A DNA stretch of 64,000 bases, from assembly GCF_001424345.1 (NCBI RefSeq), contig NZ_LMPF01000025.1:485420-549419 (forward strand), written 5' to 3'. The notes beneath the pieces were generated by a model. It made no database searches. It was not told where the DNA came from and saw only the letters and a list, made by a program, of their open reading frames with translations. Position numbers and translations under genes: made by a program. Origin of the DNA: Burkholderia sp. Leaf177 (GTDB lineage: Bacteria; Pseudomonadota; Gammaproteobacteria; Burkholderiales; Burkholderiaceae). Positions 1-8,398 of this stretch are shown in pieces; the first letter of the stretch is position 1; every line of letters starts with the position of its first letter.

Positions 1-23
1 TGAACATAATCCAATGAACTGCG

Positions 24-239
24 TCACTCCTTGAACGGCAGCTCCGGGGTAAATACGAACGAGTCCACCACATAGCCCGAGTGGAAATAACCGCTGCATG
101 CACATGAGGCGATCCGCTCGAGATGGTACGGCTCGCGCGCTGTTTCCCTCGCCTGGTTTGCGGCAGCAATCCGCCGCGCGCGCCATTGGCGCAGCACCTC
201 GTTGCCCCAGTTCCTGAAAATGGCATTCTGTTCGGACAT
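24..239 (-). CDS. Small hypothetical protein
   Basis: This 71-residue reading frame begins at an ATG preceded by AAGGAGAAC, a strong ribosome binding site about five bases upstream, which argues that it is translated. The product starts MSEQNAIFRNWGNEVLRQW, is rich in Arg in its first half, and has a central Cys-Ala-Cys and a hydrophobic C-terminal third. I see no signal peptide, membrane segment or known motif. It is divergent from the next small gene, with a 286-base promoter region between them. I do not recognise the family. Expression is likely from the ribosome binding site; function is unknown. Confidence 0.55.
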   Translation of the reverse strand: MSEQNAIFRNWGNEVLRQWRARRIAAANQARETAREPYHLERIASCACSGYFHSGYVVDSFVFTPELPFKE

Positions 240-525
240 CGCTGTTCTCCTTGAACGCTTGCCGGCGCGGCGTTTTATCCCTCCGCCGTTATAAGGTAGG
301 CGAAAGTTATTCGTGCGGATACCAACTTTTATTTATTTCTATATCTGCCGATCAATCGGTAGCTAAAGACGAAATCCCGCGCAAGACCTTCACGACATTT
401 GCTTCTTTCCTATCCCCTTCGCCCGCGGCTTTGCTTCTGCGAATTGCTTGTTTCCCTCGGCAAGCAGCGCACGCTAATCTGGCTTCATGCGTTCCGTTGC
501 ATTGAATACCGGAGGTCACACAAAC

Positions 526-741
526 ATGCATTACAAGGGCTATGAAGTCGCTCCCGCCGCACAGCCGCTGGCAAGCGGCTTGTTCGCCGCCAACCTCGTC
601 ATTCAGGACGAAGTGTCGCTGCAAAAACGCGCGTATGTATTCAACGCGCTCGACTACTTTTTCGAATCCGATCTGGCCGTAGCCTACGCGGCGCGCTGGG
701 CGCGTATGTGGATCGATAACCGTCGCCTGCCGCATGCGTGA
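526..741 (+). CDS. Small conserved-looking hypothetical protein
   Basis: The product has 71 residues, beginning MHYKGYEVAPAAQPL. An upstream in-frame ATG at 487 exists, but GGAGG at 511-515 sits eleven bases before the ATG at 526 and decides this start. The protein is compact and aromatic-rich (FNALDYFFESDLAVAY, ending in WARMWIDNRRLPHA), with no signal peptide or membrane span. Short proteins of this look occur in Burkholderia relatives, but I cannot name a domain with certainty. It is followed by a separate transcription unit (the MetQ-like gene). Confidence 0.6.
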   Translation: MHYKGYEVAPAAQPLASGLFAANLVIQDEVSLQKRAYVFNALDYFFESDLAVAYAARWARMWIDNRRLPHA

Positions 742-877
742 CGCAAGCTTGCGGCGAGTCTATGGCGAAGCTTTACGCTACCGCTCGAATTTGCATAACC
801 ACATGAAAACAGATTCGTTCCAACGGCCCGTCAAGTCGTGAGACGATGCGGCCCTGCTAACCAGAAAGAGTTTCAAT

Positions 878-1681
878 ATGCATCGTAGAACTATCATTGC
901 AAGCGTGGCCTTCGTCGCGCTCGGCGCCGTATTCGGAACCGTACATGCTGAAGACGCGCCCTTGCGTATCGGCACCATGAGCGGTCCTGATGCGCAGATC
1001 TGGACGGAAGTATCGAAGGTTGCGGCACGCGAAGGCCTCAAGATCAAGGTGATCGAATTCAACGATTACATCCAGCCCAATGCTGCGCTCGACGCAGGCG
1101 ACCTGGACGCAAACGGCTTCCAGCACCAGCCATTCCTCGACAGCCAGATCAAGCAGCGCGGCTACAAGATCGTCAACGTGGGCCTTACGTACGTCGCGCC
1201 CATGGGCTTTTATTCGAAGAAGATCAAGTCGCTGAAGGATCTGCCGCAAGGCGCCAAGGTCGGCATTCAGAACGACCCTTCCAACGGTAATCGCGCGCTG
1301 CTGTTGCTGCAGAAGAACGGCGTGATCAAGTTGAAGGCGGGCGTGGGCAAGGATGGCGTGAACGCAACGCCGCTGGACGTGGTTGAAAATCCGAAGGGCA
1401 TCAAGCTGGTTGAGCTCGATTCGGCTCAGTTGCCGCGGTCGCTGGACGACCTCACCGCTGCGTCCATCAACACGGACTACGCAGTGAAAGCCGGCTTGTC
1501 GCCGACTAAGGATGCAATTGCGATTGAAGACCTCAAGGGCCCGTATGCGAACCTGATCGCCGTACGCGAGAAAGATCGCAATGCACCCTGGGTCAAGAAG
1601 CTGGTCTCGGCTTATGAGTCGCAGGATGTGAAGAACTATATCGATGCGCAGTTCAAAGGCTCGATCATTCCGGCGTTCTGA
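878..1681 (+). CDS. MetQ/NlpA-family substrate-binding protein
   Basis: This 267-residue periplasmic binding protein belongs to the NlpA/MetQ family, which delivers methionine or related sulfur compounds to an ABC importer. Residues 1-25 form a signal peptide ending in VHA before EDAPLRIGTM. Family landmarks follow: EFNDYIQPNAALDAGDLDANGFQHQPFLD, the VGIQNDPSNGNRALLLL ligand loop and the AASINTDYAVKAGL segment. It has no lipobox Cys at the cleavage site, so it is probably soluble rather than a lipoprotein. No metN or metI lies beside it; it stands alone next to the sulfonate operon and is closed by a terminator. The family call is firm, the ligand is not. Confidence 0.88.
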   Translation: MHRRTIIASVAFVALGAVFGTVHAEDAPLRIGTMSGPDAQIWTEVSKVAAREGLKIKVIEFNDYIQPNAALDAGDLDANGFQHQPFLDSQIKQRGYKIVNVGLTYVAPMGFYSKKIKSLKDLPQGAKVGIQNDPSNGNRALLLLQKNGVIKLKAGVGKDGVNATPLDVVENPKGIKLVELDSAQLPRSLDDLTAASINTDYAVKAGLSPTKDAIAIEDLKGPYANLIAVREKDRNAPWVKKLVSAYESQDVKNYIDAQFKGSIIPAF

Positions 1682-1701
1682 TCGAGGGCTGCTGCTGAAC
1701 G

Positions 1702-1731
1702 AAAAGGGGCGAACCACGGTTCGCCCCTTTT
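1702..1731. terminator. Bidirectional intrinsic terminator
   Basis: A perfect eight-pair stem, GGGCGAAC/GTTCGCCC around a CAC loop, is flanked by AAAA on the left and TTTT on the right. It can therefore end both the metQ-like transcript (plus) and the ssu operon transcript (minus), whose coding regions converge on it. Confidence 0.9.
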
Positions 1732-1749
1732 GCATCGAGCCGCCCGGTT

Positions 1750-1965
1750 TCACAGCCGCGCGATGGACACTTCAGTCGACTTCACGAACGCGATGACTTC
1801 GCTGCCGACCTTCAATTCGAGTTCATCGACCGAACGCGTCGTGATCACCGAGGTCACAATGCCATGCGGCGTTTCCACATCGACTTCGGATACCACCGAG
1901 CCACGAATGATCTCCTTGATGTGGCCTTTGAACTGATTCCGTACGTTGATTGCTGTGATGCCCAT
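1750..1965 (-). CDS. ssuF: Molybdopterin-binding (Mop/TOBE) protein of the sulfonate operon
   Basis: The 71-residue product MGITAINVRNQFKGHIKEI... is a single Mop/TOBE domain, the small beta-barrel that binds molybdate or molybdopterin and also occurs in ModE and ModC. The start at 1965 is chosen because AGGGAGC lies just upstream; a longer frame adds 17 residues with no such site. A Mop gene closes the ssuEADCBF operon of Pseudomonas putida, where it is called ssuF, and this one lies at the same place, immediately after ssuB. Its precise role in sulfonate use is not settled. The symbol is by position and fold. Confidence 0.8.
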   Translation of the reverse strand: MGITAINVRNQFKGHIKEIIRGSVVSEVDVETPHGIVTSVITTRSVDELELKVGSEVIAFVKSTEVSIARL

Positions 1966-2033
1966 GTGATGCTCCCTGTTTGAATGAGTCGTGCCGGGGC
2001 CGGTCGACATCGGCAAATTTCGATGAGCTGGAA

Positions 2034-2873
2034 CTAGCTGACCTGTACGCCATGCTTCAGCACACGCGAGAGAACCTGCTCTTCCAGCTCGGCGAAACCT
2101 TCCGCCGTGCGCGAACGCGGACGTGCGAGCGAGATGGCGGCATCGAAGGAAATCTTGCCGTCTTCAATCAGCACGATGCGCTCGCCTAACGCCACCGCTT
2201 CCTGAACATCGTGCGTGACCAGCAGAGCCGTGAAGCCATGCTCGCGCCACAGGCGCTCGATCAACGCATGCATCTCAATGCGCGTGAGCGCGTCGAGCGC
2301 ACCCAGCGGTTCATCCAGTAACAGCAAATCCGGCCGATGCACCAACGCGCGCGCCAGCGCCACACGCTGACGCTGGCCGCCCGATAACTGCGCGGGCCAG
2401 TCGCCTTCACGTGCGCTCAAGCCCACTTCGGCAAGCGTCGCGCGTGCGTCGTCACGCGAGGATTTAGGCAAGCCGAGCATGACGTTTTGCAGCACGCTTT
2501 TCCACGGCAACAGACGCGCGTCCTGGAACATGATGCGTGTCTGCAATTCGCTCGACCCTTCGGCCGCATTACGGCGCACGACACCGCCCGTCGCTTTTTC
2601 AAGTCCGGCAATCAGGCGAAGCAACGTGGATTTACCGCAGCCGCTACGTCCGACTATCGATACAAAACTGCCGCGCTCGATAGCGAAATCAAAATTGGAG
2701 AGGACCTTGCGCGTGCCGAAATGTTTGTCGACGTTCTGAAGCGCGACGGCCATGTCCACGGGATTCGAACGTGGCGAGGGAGACGCCGGCGTGCGTTCAC
2801 GCGTGATGACGCGTGGTTCGTCGCTTGCAAAAGCAATGCTATCCGATGACAGCGATGAAAGAACTGATGTCAC
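2034..2873 (-). CDS. ssuB: Aliphatic sulfonate ABC transporter ATP-binding protein
   Basis: SsuB powers sulfonate import at the inner membrane. The 279-residue product carries Walker A GRSGCGKST at residues 75-83, the Q-loop MFQDARLLPWKSV, the signature LSGGQRQRVALARAL and Walker B LLLLDEPLGALD, followed by the switch His in LLVTHD. The GTG start overlaps the ssuC stop as GTGA and has GGGAG upstream, indicating translational coupling. About 40 Ser/Arg-rich residues precede the usual beginning of the fold at residue 41 (MAVALQNVDKHFG), so a later start is possible. It is the fifth gene of a minus-strand operon with ssuA, ssuD and ssuC. Confidence 0.93.
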   Translation of the reverse strand: MTSVLSSLSSDSIAFASDEPRVITRERTPASPSPRSNPVDMAVALQNVDKHFGTRKVLSNFDFAIERGSFVSIVGRSGCGKSTLLRLIAGLEKATGGVVRRNAAEGSSELQTRIMFQDARLLPWKSVLQNVMLGLPKSSRDDARATLAEVGLSAREGDWPAQLSGGQRQRVALARALVHRPDLLLLDEPLGALDALTRIEMHALIERLWREHGFTALLVTHDVQEAVALGERIVLIEDGKISFDAAISLARPRSRTAEGFAELEEQVLSRVLKHGVQVS

Positions 2874-3661
2874 GTTTTCGCTCCCTTCTGATACGCAGGA
2901 TGCCAGCGCAGCGTGGCGCGTTCGATGGACTTGGCGAGCATGTCGGCAAGCTTGCCGAGCAGCGCATAAAGCAGGATGCCGACCACGACTACATCGGTCT
3001 GCAGGAATTCGCGAGCGTTCATTGTCATGTAGCCAATACCCGATTGCGCGGAGATTGTTTCCGCCACGATCAGCATCACCCACATGAGGCCGAATGCAAA
3101 ACGCACGCCCACGAGAATGGATGGCAGTGCACCCGGTAATATCACGTCGCGATATAACGCAAAACCGGAAAGACCATAACTGCGGGCCATTTCGATCAGG
3201 TCGGCATCGACAGAACGAATACCGTGATACGTATTCGTGTACACCGGGAAAAACACGCCTAGCGCAACGAGGAACAATTTCGCTTCCTCGCCAATTCCGA
3301 ACCACAGGATCACCAGCGGAATCATGGCGAGCGCCGGGATGTTGCGGATCATCTGCACGGTCGAGTCGAGCGCGACTTCGGCCGGTTTGAAGAGACCTGT
3401 ACCCAGCCCGAGCACGAAACCAATCCCGCCGCCAATTGCAAAGCCAGTCAGCGCACGCCATGCACTGACCTTCACGTTCGCCCACATGTCGCCCGACTGG
3501 ATCAGCTCCCACGCGGCCTTCACGACAGCGAGCGGTTCAGGCAATACACGCGATGACAGGCCGCCGGTTCGCGCCGCGAGCTCCCATGCAACAAGGATCA
3601 GGATGGGCACGAGCCAAGGCGCGGCCTGCACGCCCACGCGTCGAAAAAGTGAACCGTTCAT
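2870..3661 (-). CDS. ssuC: Aliphatic sulfonate ABC transporter permease
   Basis: SsuC is the membrane channel of the sulfonate importer. The 263-residue protein has about six transmembrane helices and the BPD-type permease signature region around YGLSGFALYRDVILPGALPSILVGVRFAFG, which contacts the ATPase. The N-terminus (MNGSLFRRVGVQAAPWLVPILILVAWELAARTGG) is typical of the family. It lies 14 bases downstream of ssuD and its stop overlaps the ssuB start by four bases, as in ssu operons of Pseudomonas and Burkholderia. Confidence 0.93.
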   Translation of the reverse strand: MNGSLFRRVGVQAAPWLVPILILVAWELAARTGGLSSRVLPEPLAVVKAAWELIQSGDMWANVKVSAWRALTGFAIGGGIGFVLGLGTGLFKPAEVALDSTVQMIRNIPALAMIPLVILWFGIGEEAKLFLVALGVFFPVYTNTYHGIRSVDADLIEMARSYGLSGFALYRDVILPGALPSILVGVRFAFGLMWVMLIVAETISAQSGIGYMTMNAREFLQTDVVVVGILLYALLGKLADMLAKSIERATLRWHPAYQKGAKT

Positions 3662-3675
3662 TGTGCTTCCCCGTT

Positions 3676-4824
3676 TCAGCTTTGCGATGCACGCGGCAGA
3701 TAAGACGTGCCCACGATCTCGCCAAACGGTCCCGACAACGGACCCGTCGCGCCCTTTTTCTGATCGCGCGGCAACAGCGGGAACACGAGTTCCGCGAACC
3801 GGTACGACTCTTCAAGATGCGGATAACCGGACAAGATGAACGTGTCGATACCGAGCGCCGCGTACTCTTTCATCAACCCCGCGACCTGCTCCGGGTTGCC
3901 GACGAGCGCCGTACCCGCGCCACCGCGCACCAGGCCAACGCCGGCCCACAGATGCGGATAGACTTCGAGCTTGTCGCGCTGGCCGCCATGCAATGCAGCC
4001 ATGCGCCGCTGGCCTTCTGAATCCATCTTTGCAAACGACGCTTGTGCGCGCTGGATGGTTTCATCGTCGAGCTTGCTGATGAGCTTGTCCGCGTCCGCCC
4101 ACGCTTCTTCTTCCGTCTCGCGCACGATCACATGCAGGCGAATCCCGAACTTGATCTTGCGGCCTTTGTCGGCGGCGCGGCGACGGATGTCGCTGATCTT
4201 CTTTTCGACTTCGGCGGGCGGTTCGCCCCAGGTCAGATAAGTATCGATATGGTCCGCTGCAATCTCGTGCGCCGCGGCCGATGACCCCCCGAACCACAGC
4301 GGCGGATGCGCCTTTTGCACCGGCGGATAAAGCACCTTGCCGCCTTTCGACGCGAGATGCTTGCCTTCGTAATCGATAGAACCACCTTCGTGCGAGGACT
4401 CCAGCAGACCGCGCCAGATGCTCAGGAATTCATCGGTGACTTCATACCGCGTGTCGTGATCGTTGAACACACCGTCGCCAGCCAGCTCGACGGGGTCGCC
4501 ACCTGTCACGACATTGATCAGCAGACGTCCATTCGACAATCGGTCGAACGTGGAAGCCATGCGCGCCGACAAGCCCGGTGAGCTCAAGCCCGGGCGGATC
4601 GCCACCAGGAACTTGAGGCGCTTGGTCGCGGGAATCAGGCTGGACGCGACGACCCATGCGTCTTCGCAGGAGCGGCCCGTCGGCAGCAGGACACCTTCGT
4701 AGCCGAGCGTGTCGGCCGCGACCGCGATCTGGCGGAAGTAGTCGTAATCCGCGGCGCGCGCGCCTTGCGTGGTGCCGAGGTAACGGCTGTCGCCGTGTGT
4801 CGGAATGAACCAGAAAACATTCAT
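3676..4824 (-). CDS. ssuD: FMNH2-dependent alkanesulfonate monooxygenase
   Basis: SsuD cleaves alkanesulfonates to aldehyde and sulfite using reduced FMN and oxygen, releasing sulfur for assimilation. The 382-residue product matches the E. coli enzyme in length and in its start (MNVFWFIPTHGDSRYLGT). It keeps the active-site region LLPTGRSCEDAWV with Cys at about residue 53, and the luciferase-like TIM-barrel segments LKFLVAIRPGLSSP and RLLINVVTGGDPVELAGDG. It needs a partner flavin reductase (SsuE), which is not encoded in this operon. Identification is secure. Confidence 0.96.
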   Translation of the reverse strand: MNVFWFIPTHGDSRYLGTTQGARAADYDYFRQIAVAADTLGYEGVLLPTGRSCEDAWVVASSLIPATKRLKFLVAIRPGLSSPGLSARMASTFDRLSNGRLLINVVTGGDPVELAGDGVFNDHDTRYEVTDEFLSIWRGLLESSHEGGSIDYEGKHLASKGGKVLYPPVQKAHPPLWFGGSSAAAHEIAADHIDTYLTWGEPPAEVEKKISDIRRRAADKGRKIKFGIRLHVIVRETEEEAWADADKLISKLDDETIQRAQASFAKMDSEGQRRMAALHGGQRDKLEVYPHLWAGVGLVRGGAGTALVGNPEQVAGLMKEYAALGIDTFILSGYPHLEESYRFAELVFPLLPRDQKKGATGPLSGPFGEIVGTSYLPRASQS

Positions 4825-4952
4825 TGTCGTGCTCCTGCCTTGCGTTTGAGTCGAGCTTCAGCGCTCGTTCCGATAAATCATCTTATCGACGCGCACTTTT
4901 CCCATGAACGATTTATTTGAGCTAAGGTTCTCGCCAATTCTGCTTATGCGTC

Positions 4953-5957
4953 TCAGCCGACGTTCCAGCGCGCATTGCTGACCGTCAGCTTCTTGGGGAT
5001 CAGCTTGAGATCCGTAAAGATATCCGCGATTTGCTGCTGATACGCGATGGTCTCCGGTGTGATCGGCTGCACGCCGTAGGCGGTGCGTTTGAGCGCGCGT
5101 TCGAGCGTGGCTGTGTCGAGCCCCACGAGCGGCGACAGAAGCTTGGCGACATCGGGGATGTTGTCGCGTCCCCATTTATCGACATGGTCCAGCTCTTCCA
5201 GCAGCGCACGTATCAGAAGCGGCTGCGCTGTGGCGAACTTGCGCGTCGCGAGGTAATACTGCGTGTTGCGCACGAGGTTCGTACCATCGGCGATTACGCG
5301 CGCATTTGCCTGACGTTCCACTGCGGCAAGATACGGATCCCAGATCACCCAGGCATCCACGCTGCCCTGCACGAATGCAGCGCGGGCGTCGGCGGGCGCG
5401 AGATAAACCGGCTGAATATCCGTATAGGGAAGCTTGGCGTTCTTCAACGCTTCAACAAGAAGGTAATGGACGTTCGAACCCTTGTTCAAAGCCACTTTCT
5501 TGCCGCGCAGGTCCGCAACCGAGCGAATCGGCGATGCTTGCTGCACGACGATCGCCTCGCCTTGCGGCGCAGGCGGTTCGTTGCCTACGTAGACGAAATC
5601 GACGCCCGCGGCCTGCGCGAAGATAGGCGGTGTTTCGCCAACGGTTCCTGCATCGACGGCGCCTGCATTAAGGCCTTCCAGCAATTGCGGGCCAGCGGGG
5701 AATTCGAGCCATTGCACCGTCACGCCTTGCGCGGCAAGACGTTTATCCAGCGTGCCGCGAGCTTTCAGAACGACAAAATTGCCGTACTTCTGATAGCCGA
5801 TACGGAACACCTTCTCCGAACCTTCGGCGCGCGCCGGCGTGCTGCTTAGCAAAGCCGCGCCACCGCTCAGGGCGCTAGTGGCGCCCGCACCAATCGCCGC
5901 GATTTTGAACAGTGCGCTACGGCGCGATGGAATGGCAAGCGATTCGTAGTCAGGCAT
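4953..5957 (-). CDS. ssuA: Sulfonate ABC transporter substrate-binding protein
   Basis: This periplasmic SsuA protein captures sulfonates for SsuBC. The start at 5957 gives 334 residues beginning MPDYESLAIPSRRSALFK; in-frame ATGs at 5972 and 6014 are alternatives and none has a strong ribosome binding site. The N-terminus has a twin-arginine-like SRRSALFK followed by a hydrophobic stretch and ARA cleavage site, suggesting possible Tat export. Family motifs include RIGYQKYGNFVVLKARGTL, GTVGETPPIFAQAAG and YLAPADARAAFVQGSVDAWVIWDPY. It lies 128 bases ahead of ssuD and just after a second SsuA-like gene. Confidence 0.9.
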   Translation of the reverse strand: MPDYESLAIPSRRSALFKIAAIGAGATSALSGGAALLSSTPARAEGSEKVFRIGYQKYGNFVVLKARGTLDKRLAAQGVTVQWLEFPAGPQLLEGLNAGAVDAGTVGETPPIFAQAAGVDFVYVGNEPPAPQGEAIVVQQASPIRSVADLRGKKVALNKGSNVHYLLVEALKNAKLPYTDIQPVYLAPADARAAFVQGSVDAWVIWDPYLAAVERQANARVIADGTNLVRNTQYYLATRKFATAQPLLIRALLEELDHVDKWGRDNIPDVAKLLSPLVGLDTATLERALKRTAYGVQPITPETIAYQQQIADIFTDLKLIPKKLTVSNARWNVG

Positions 5958-6068
5958 GTGGATGCGTCCCATACTGGATTTAATGAAAAAATAAGGCGCG
6001 TTCATGTGCAGCAAAACCGCCGGCGATAGCGGGCGGTTTGCGAAATTACTTTGCCGATCTGCAGGCGT

Positions 6069-7109
6069 TTAATTTTGTTTGGCCGCACTATCGGCGGCGA
6101 CCGTATTTGCAGAGATCGCGGTATTGGCCGCAACGGCTTTACGCGATGCAAAGTCCCAGACGAGTGCGCTGGCAGTATCGACGGGCTTGGGCAAAAGCTT
6201 CGCTTGATAGAAGCTGTCGGAGATGGCTTGCTGTTCACCGAAATTCTTCGCCACGACCGCGCGGACCGCATACGTCCGGCGCGTATTTGCCCGCTCGACC
6301 GTCGCCTGATCGAGTCCCCAAACCGGCGCGAGAATCTTTGCCGCATCGTGCGGATGCGCCTTGGTCCAAACGCCCGCTTCCACCAGTTGCTTGAGGACGA
6401 TATCGACGATCTGCGGATACTTCTGCGCGAACGGCGCCGATGCCAGGTAATAACGCTGGTAGGACGCAAGGCCATCGCCACGAATCAGAATGCGTGCGCC
6501 TGGGTCCAGTTCCACCGAAGCCACGTAAGGGTCCCACGCGAACCATGCGTCAACGTCGTTTCGCTCGAAAGCTGCGCGTGCATCGGCGGGTGCGAGATAG
6601 CTGATCTTGACATCGGCGGGCGTCAATTTCGCGCGGGCAAGCGCGGCCAACAACAGATAGTGAACGCCGGCCGCTTTAGTTACGGCAATGCGCTTGCCTT
6701 TGAGATCCGCAAGCGAATGAATAGGTGCGTCGCGATGAACAATCACCGCTTGCGCCGAGGGCGAAGGCGTTTCCTGCGCGATATAAACAAAGTTCGCATT
6801 CGCGGCTTGAGCGAAAACCGGAACCGTATCTGCCACGTCGGCGCTAAGATCCACGGCATCCGCGTTAAGCGCTTCCGTAAGCGGCAAACCGCTTGCAAAT
6901 TCGCTCCACTCTAAGCGCACGTTAAGCGGCTCGACCGCCTTTTCCAGGGTTCCGCGTGCCTTGAGAATAGCAATCAGCGTGGAGGATTTCTGAAAGCCAA
7001 TGCGCAATTTGACCGGAGCTCCCGACGGCGTTTGTGCAACCGCGTTGATGGCCGTGGAAGCCAATAACGCTATCGCTAAGCAGGCGACAAGGCGGTTAAG
7101 GATTTTCAT
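6069..7109 (-). CDS. Second SsuA-like sulfonate-binding protein
   Basis: A 346-residue periplasmic protein of the SsuA family, with a signal peptide of about 25 residues (ending AVAQ). It is clearly paralogous to the neighbouring SsuA: both have RIGFQKSSTLIAILKARGTLE-like and YLAPADARAAF...DAWFAWDPY segments, but overall they diverge. It occupies the first position of the operon, where many ssu operons place the flavin reductase gene ssuE. The C-terminus ends in an Ala-rich tail (AANTAISANTVAADSAAKQN). It probably broadens the sulfonate range of the same SsuBC permease, which is inference. Confidence 0.88.
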   Translation of the reverse strand: MKILNRLVACLAIALLASTAINAVAQTPSGAPVKLRIGFQKSSTLIAILKARGTLEKAVEPLNVRLEWSEFASGLPLTEALNADAVDLSADVADTVPVFAQAANANFVYIAQETPSPSAQAVIVHRDAPIHSLADLKGKRIAVTKAAGVHYLLLAALARAKLTPADVKISYLAPADARAAFERNDVDAWFAWDPYVASVELDPGARILIRGDGLASYQRYYLASAPFAQKYPQIVDIVLKQLVEAGVWTKAHPHDAAKILAPVWGLDQATVERANTRRTYAVRAVVAKNFGEQQAISDSFYQAKLLPKPVDTASALVWDFASRKAVAANTAISANTVAADSAAKQN

Positions 7110-7307
7110 TGAAATTCAAACCGGATTAGAGCAGGAATAGAAACCAGCCGATCATGTTAGCAACGCCCGGGCGCGCGACTAAACGATCATTCCTGATATC
7201 GATTGCATTGGAAGTGCTGACGGATTGCTTAAGCAAACCTGCTTGGCGCCGCTTGAAATCAGCGGCGTTATCCCGCATCTCAAGTTCCATTTATCCGGAG
7301 CACGATC

Positions 7308-8378
7308 ATGGGAAGCCGTCCCCAATTCATCGATGATCTTTCGCGCGGCGCTGCCGAGGCCGCCACCCTCTCGACTCCTCTTGGCGACGAAGCGCTGCTC
7401 GACGCCTATTCGCGCACGGTCATCGGCGCGCTCGAGCGCGTGCAGCAAGCAGTTGCATTCATTTCGGTCGAACGCCGCGTGGCGGACGGCGCCAACGGTC
7501 GCAATCCGCGCGGCGGGAATCCGCGTGGCGGAAATCCGCGTGGCGGGCAAGGCGGAACGGGATCTGGCTTCATCTTCACGCCCGATGGTTATCTGCTGAC
7601 GAATAGCCACGTCGTGCACGGCGCCACGCATATTCGCGTCACGCTGGCCGACGGCGGCACGTTCGACGCCGATCTCGTTGGCGACGATCCCGACAGCGAC
7701 CTCGCCGTGCTGCGCATCGGCTCTGCAGAAGCGTTGCCGCACGTCGAACTCGGCGAATCAGGAAAGCTTCGCGTGGGCCAGATTGCGATTGCAGTAGGCA
7801 ATCCGCTTGGCCTCGCGCAAACGGTTACGACCGGCGTGGTGTCGGCGCTCGGACGTTCCTTGCGATCCAACTCGGGACGCATGATCTACGACGTGATCCA
7901 GACCGATGCAGCGCTGAACCCCGGCAACTCGGGCGGTCCGCTGATCAACTCGGCCGGCCAGGTGATCGGCGTGAACACGGCGATCATTGCGGGTGCGCAG
8001 GCGATCTCGTTCGCCACGGCTATCGATACCGCCAAGTGGGTCATCATGCAATTGTTCGCGCATGGGCGCGTGCGGCGCGCGTACATAGGCGTGGCGGGCA
8101 CGACGTCGCCCATCTCCCGGCGCGTGCAGCGCTACTTCGGGTTGCCGGCGGCGAGCGGCGTGCATGTAATGGAAGTGGTGAAGGCAAGTCCTGCTGCAAT
8201 CGGCGGATTGCGCACCGGCGACCGGATCGTTGCTATCGACGCGCTGCCTGTGGATAGCGTCGATAGCTTGCAGCGAACTCTCAATGCAACACGGATCGAC
8301 CGCGTCGTGACCGTTACCGTGCTGCGCGGTGCGCAAAAACTCGAGCTCGAAATCACGCCGGTTGAACAGACGGCGTGA
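7308..8378 (+). CDS. HtrA/DegP-like S1C serine protease with PDZ domain, no signal peptide
   Basis: A 356-residue trypsin-like protease with one C-terminal PDZ domain. The catalytic triad is intact: His101 in TNSHVVHGA, Asp131 in DSDLAVLRI and Ser208 in NPGNSGGPL. The PDZ domain spans roughly residues 255-350 (YIGVAGTTSP to LELEITPV). Unlike DegP, DegQ or DegS, the N-terminus (MGSRPQFIDDLSRGAAEAA) is hydrophilic with no signal peptide or anchor, so the protein may act in the cytoplasm. A tandem NPRGG repeat lies at residues 66-80, before the protease domain. The gene is divergent from the ssu operon and stands alone. Confidence 0.9.
   Translation: MGSRPQFIDDLSRGAAEAATLSTPLGDEALLDAYSRTVIGALERVQQAVAFISVERRVADGANGRNPRGGNPRGGNPRGGQGGTGSGFIFTPDGYLLTNSHVVHGATHIRVTLADGGTFDADLVGDDPDSDLAVLRIGSAEALPHVELGESGKLRVGQIAIAVGNPLGLAQTVTTGVVSALGRSLRSNSGRMIYDVIQTDAALNPGNSGGPLINSAGQVIGVNTAIIAGAQAISFATAIDTAKWVIMQLFAHGRVRRAYIGVAGTTSPISRRVQRYFGLPAASGVHVMEVVKASPAAIGGLRTGDRIVAIDALPVDSVDSLQRTLNATRIDRVVTVTVLRGAQKLELEITPVEQTA
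7503..7547 (+). repeat. 15-bp tandem repeat, three copies, encoding NPRGG
   Basis: Three near-identical 15-base units (AATCCGCGYGGCGGR) lie head to tail inside the protease gene and encode three NPRGG pentapeptides in the linker before the catalytic domain. In-frame units of this sort can change copy number by slippage without breaking the frame. Confidence 0.9.
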
Positions 8379-8398
8379 TGTTTTCTACGATGCCGCGC

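Noticed and set aside
857..1753. Long minus-strand open frame opposite metQ
   Set aside because: It is the antisense of a clear MetQ-like gene, with composition typical of shadow frames in G+C-rich DNA.
2874..3512. Long continuation of the ssuB frame upstream
   Set aside because: It lies over ssuC in another frame; GTG at 2873 with GGGAG upstream and a GTGA overlap explains the true start.
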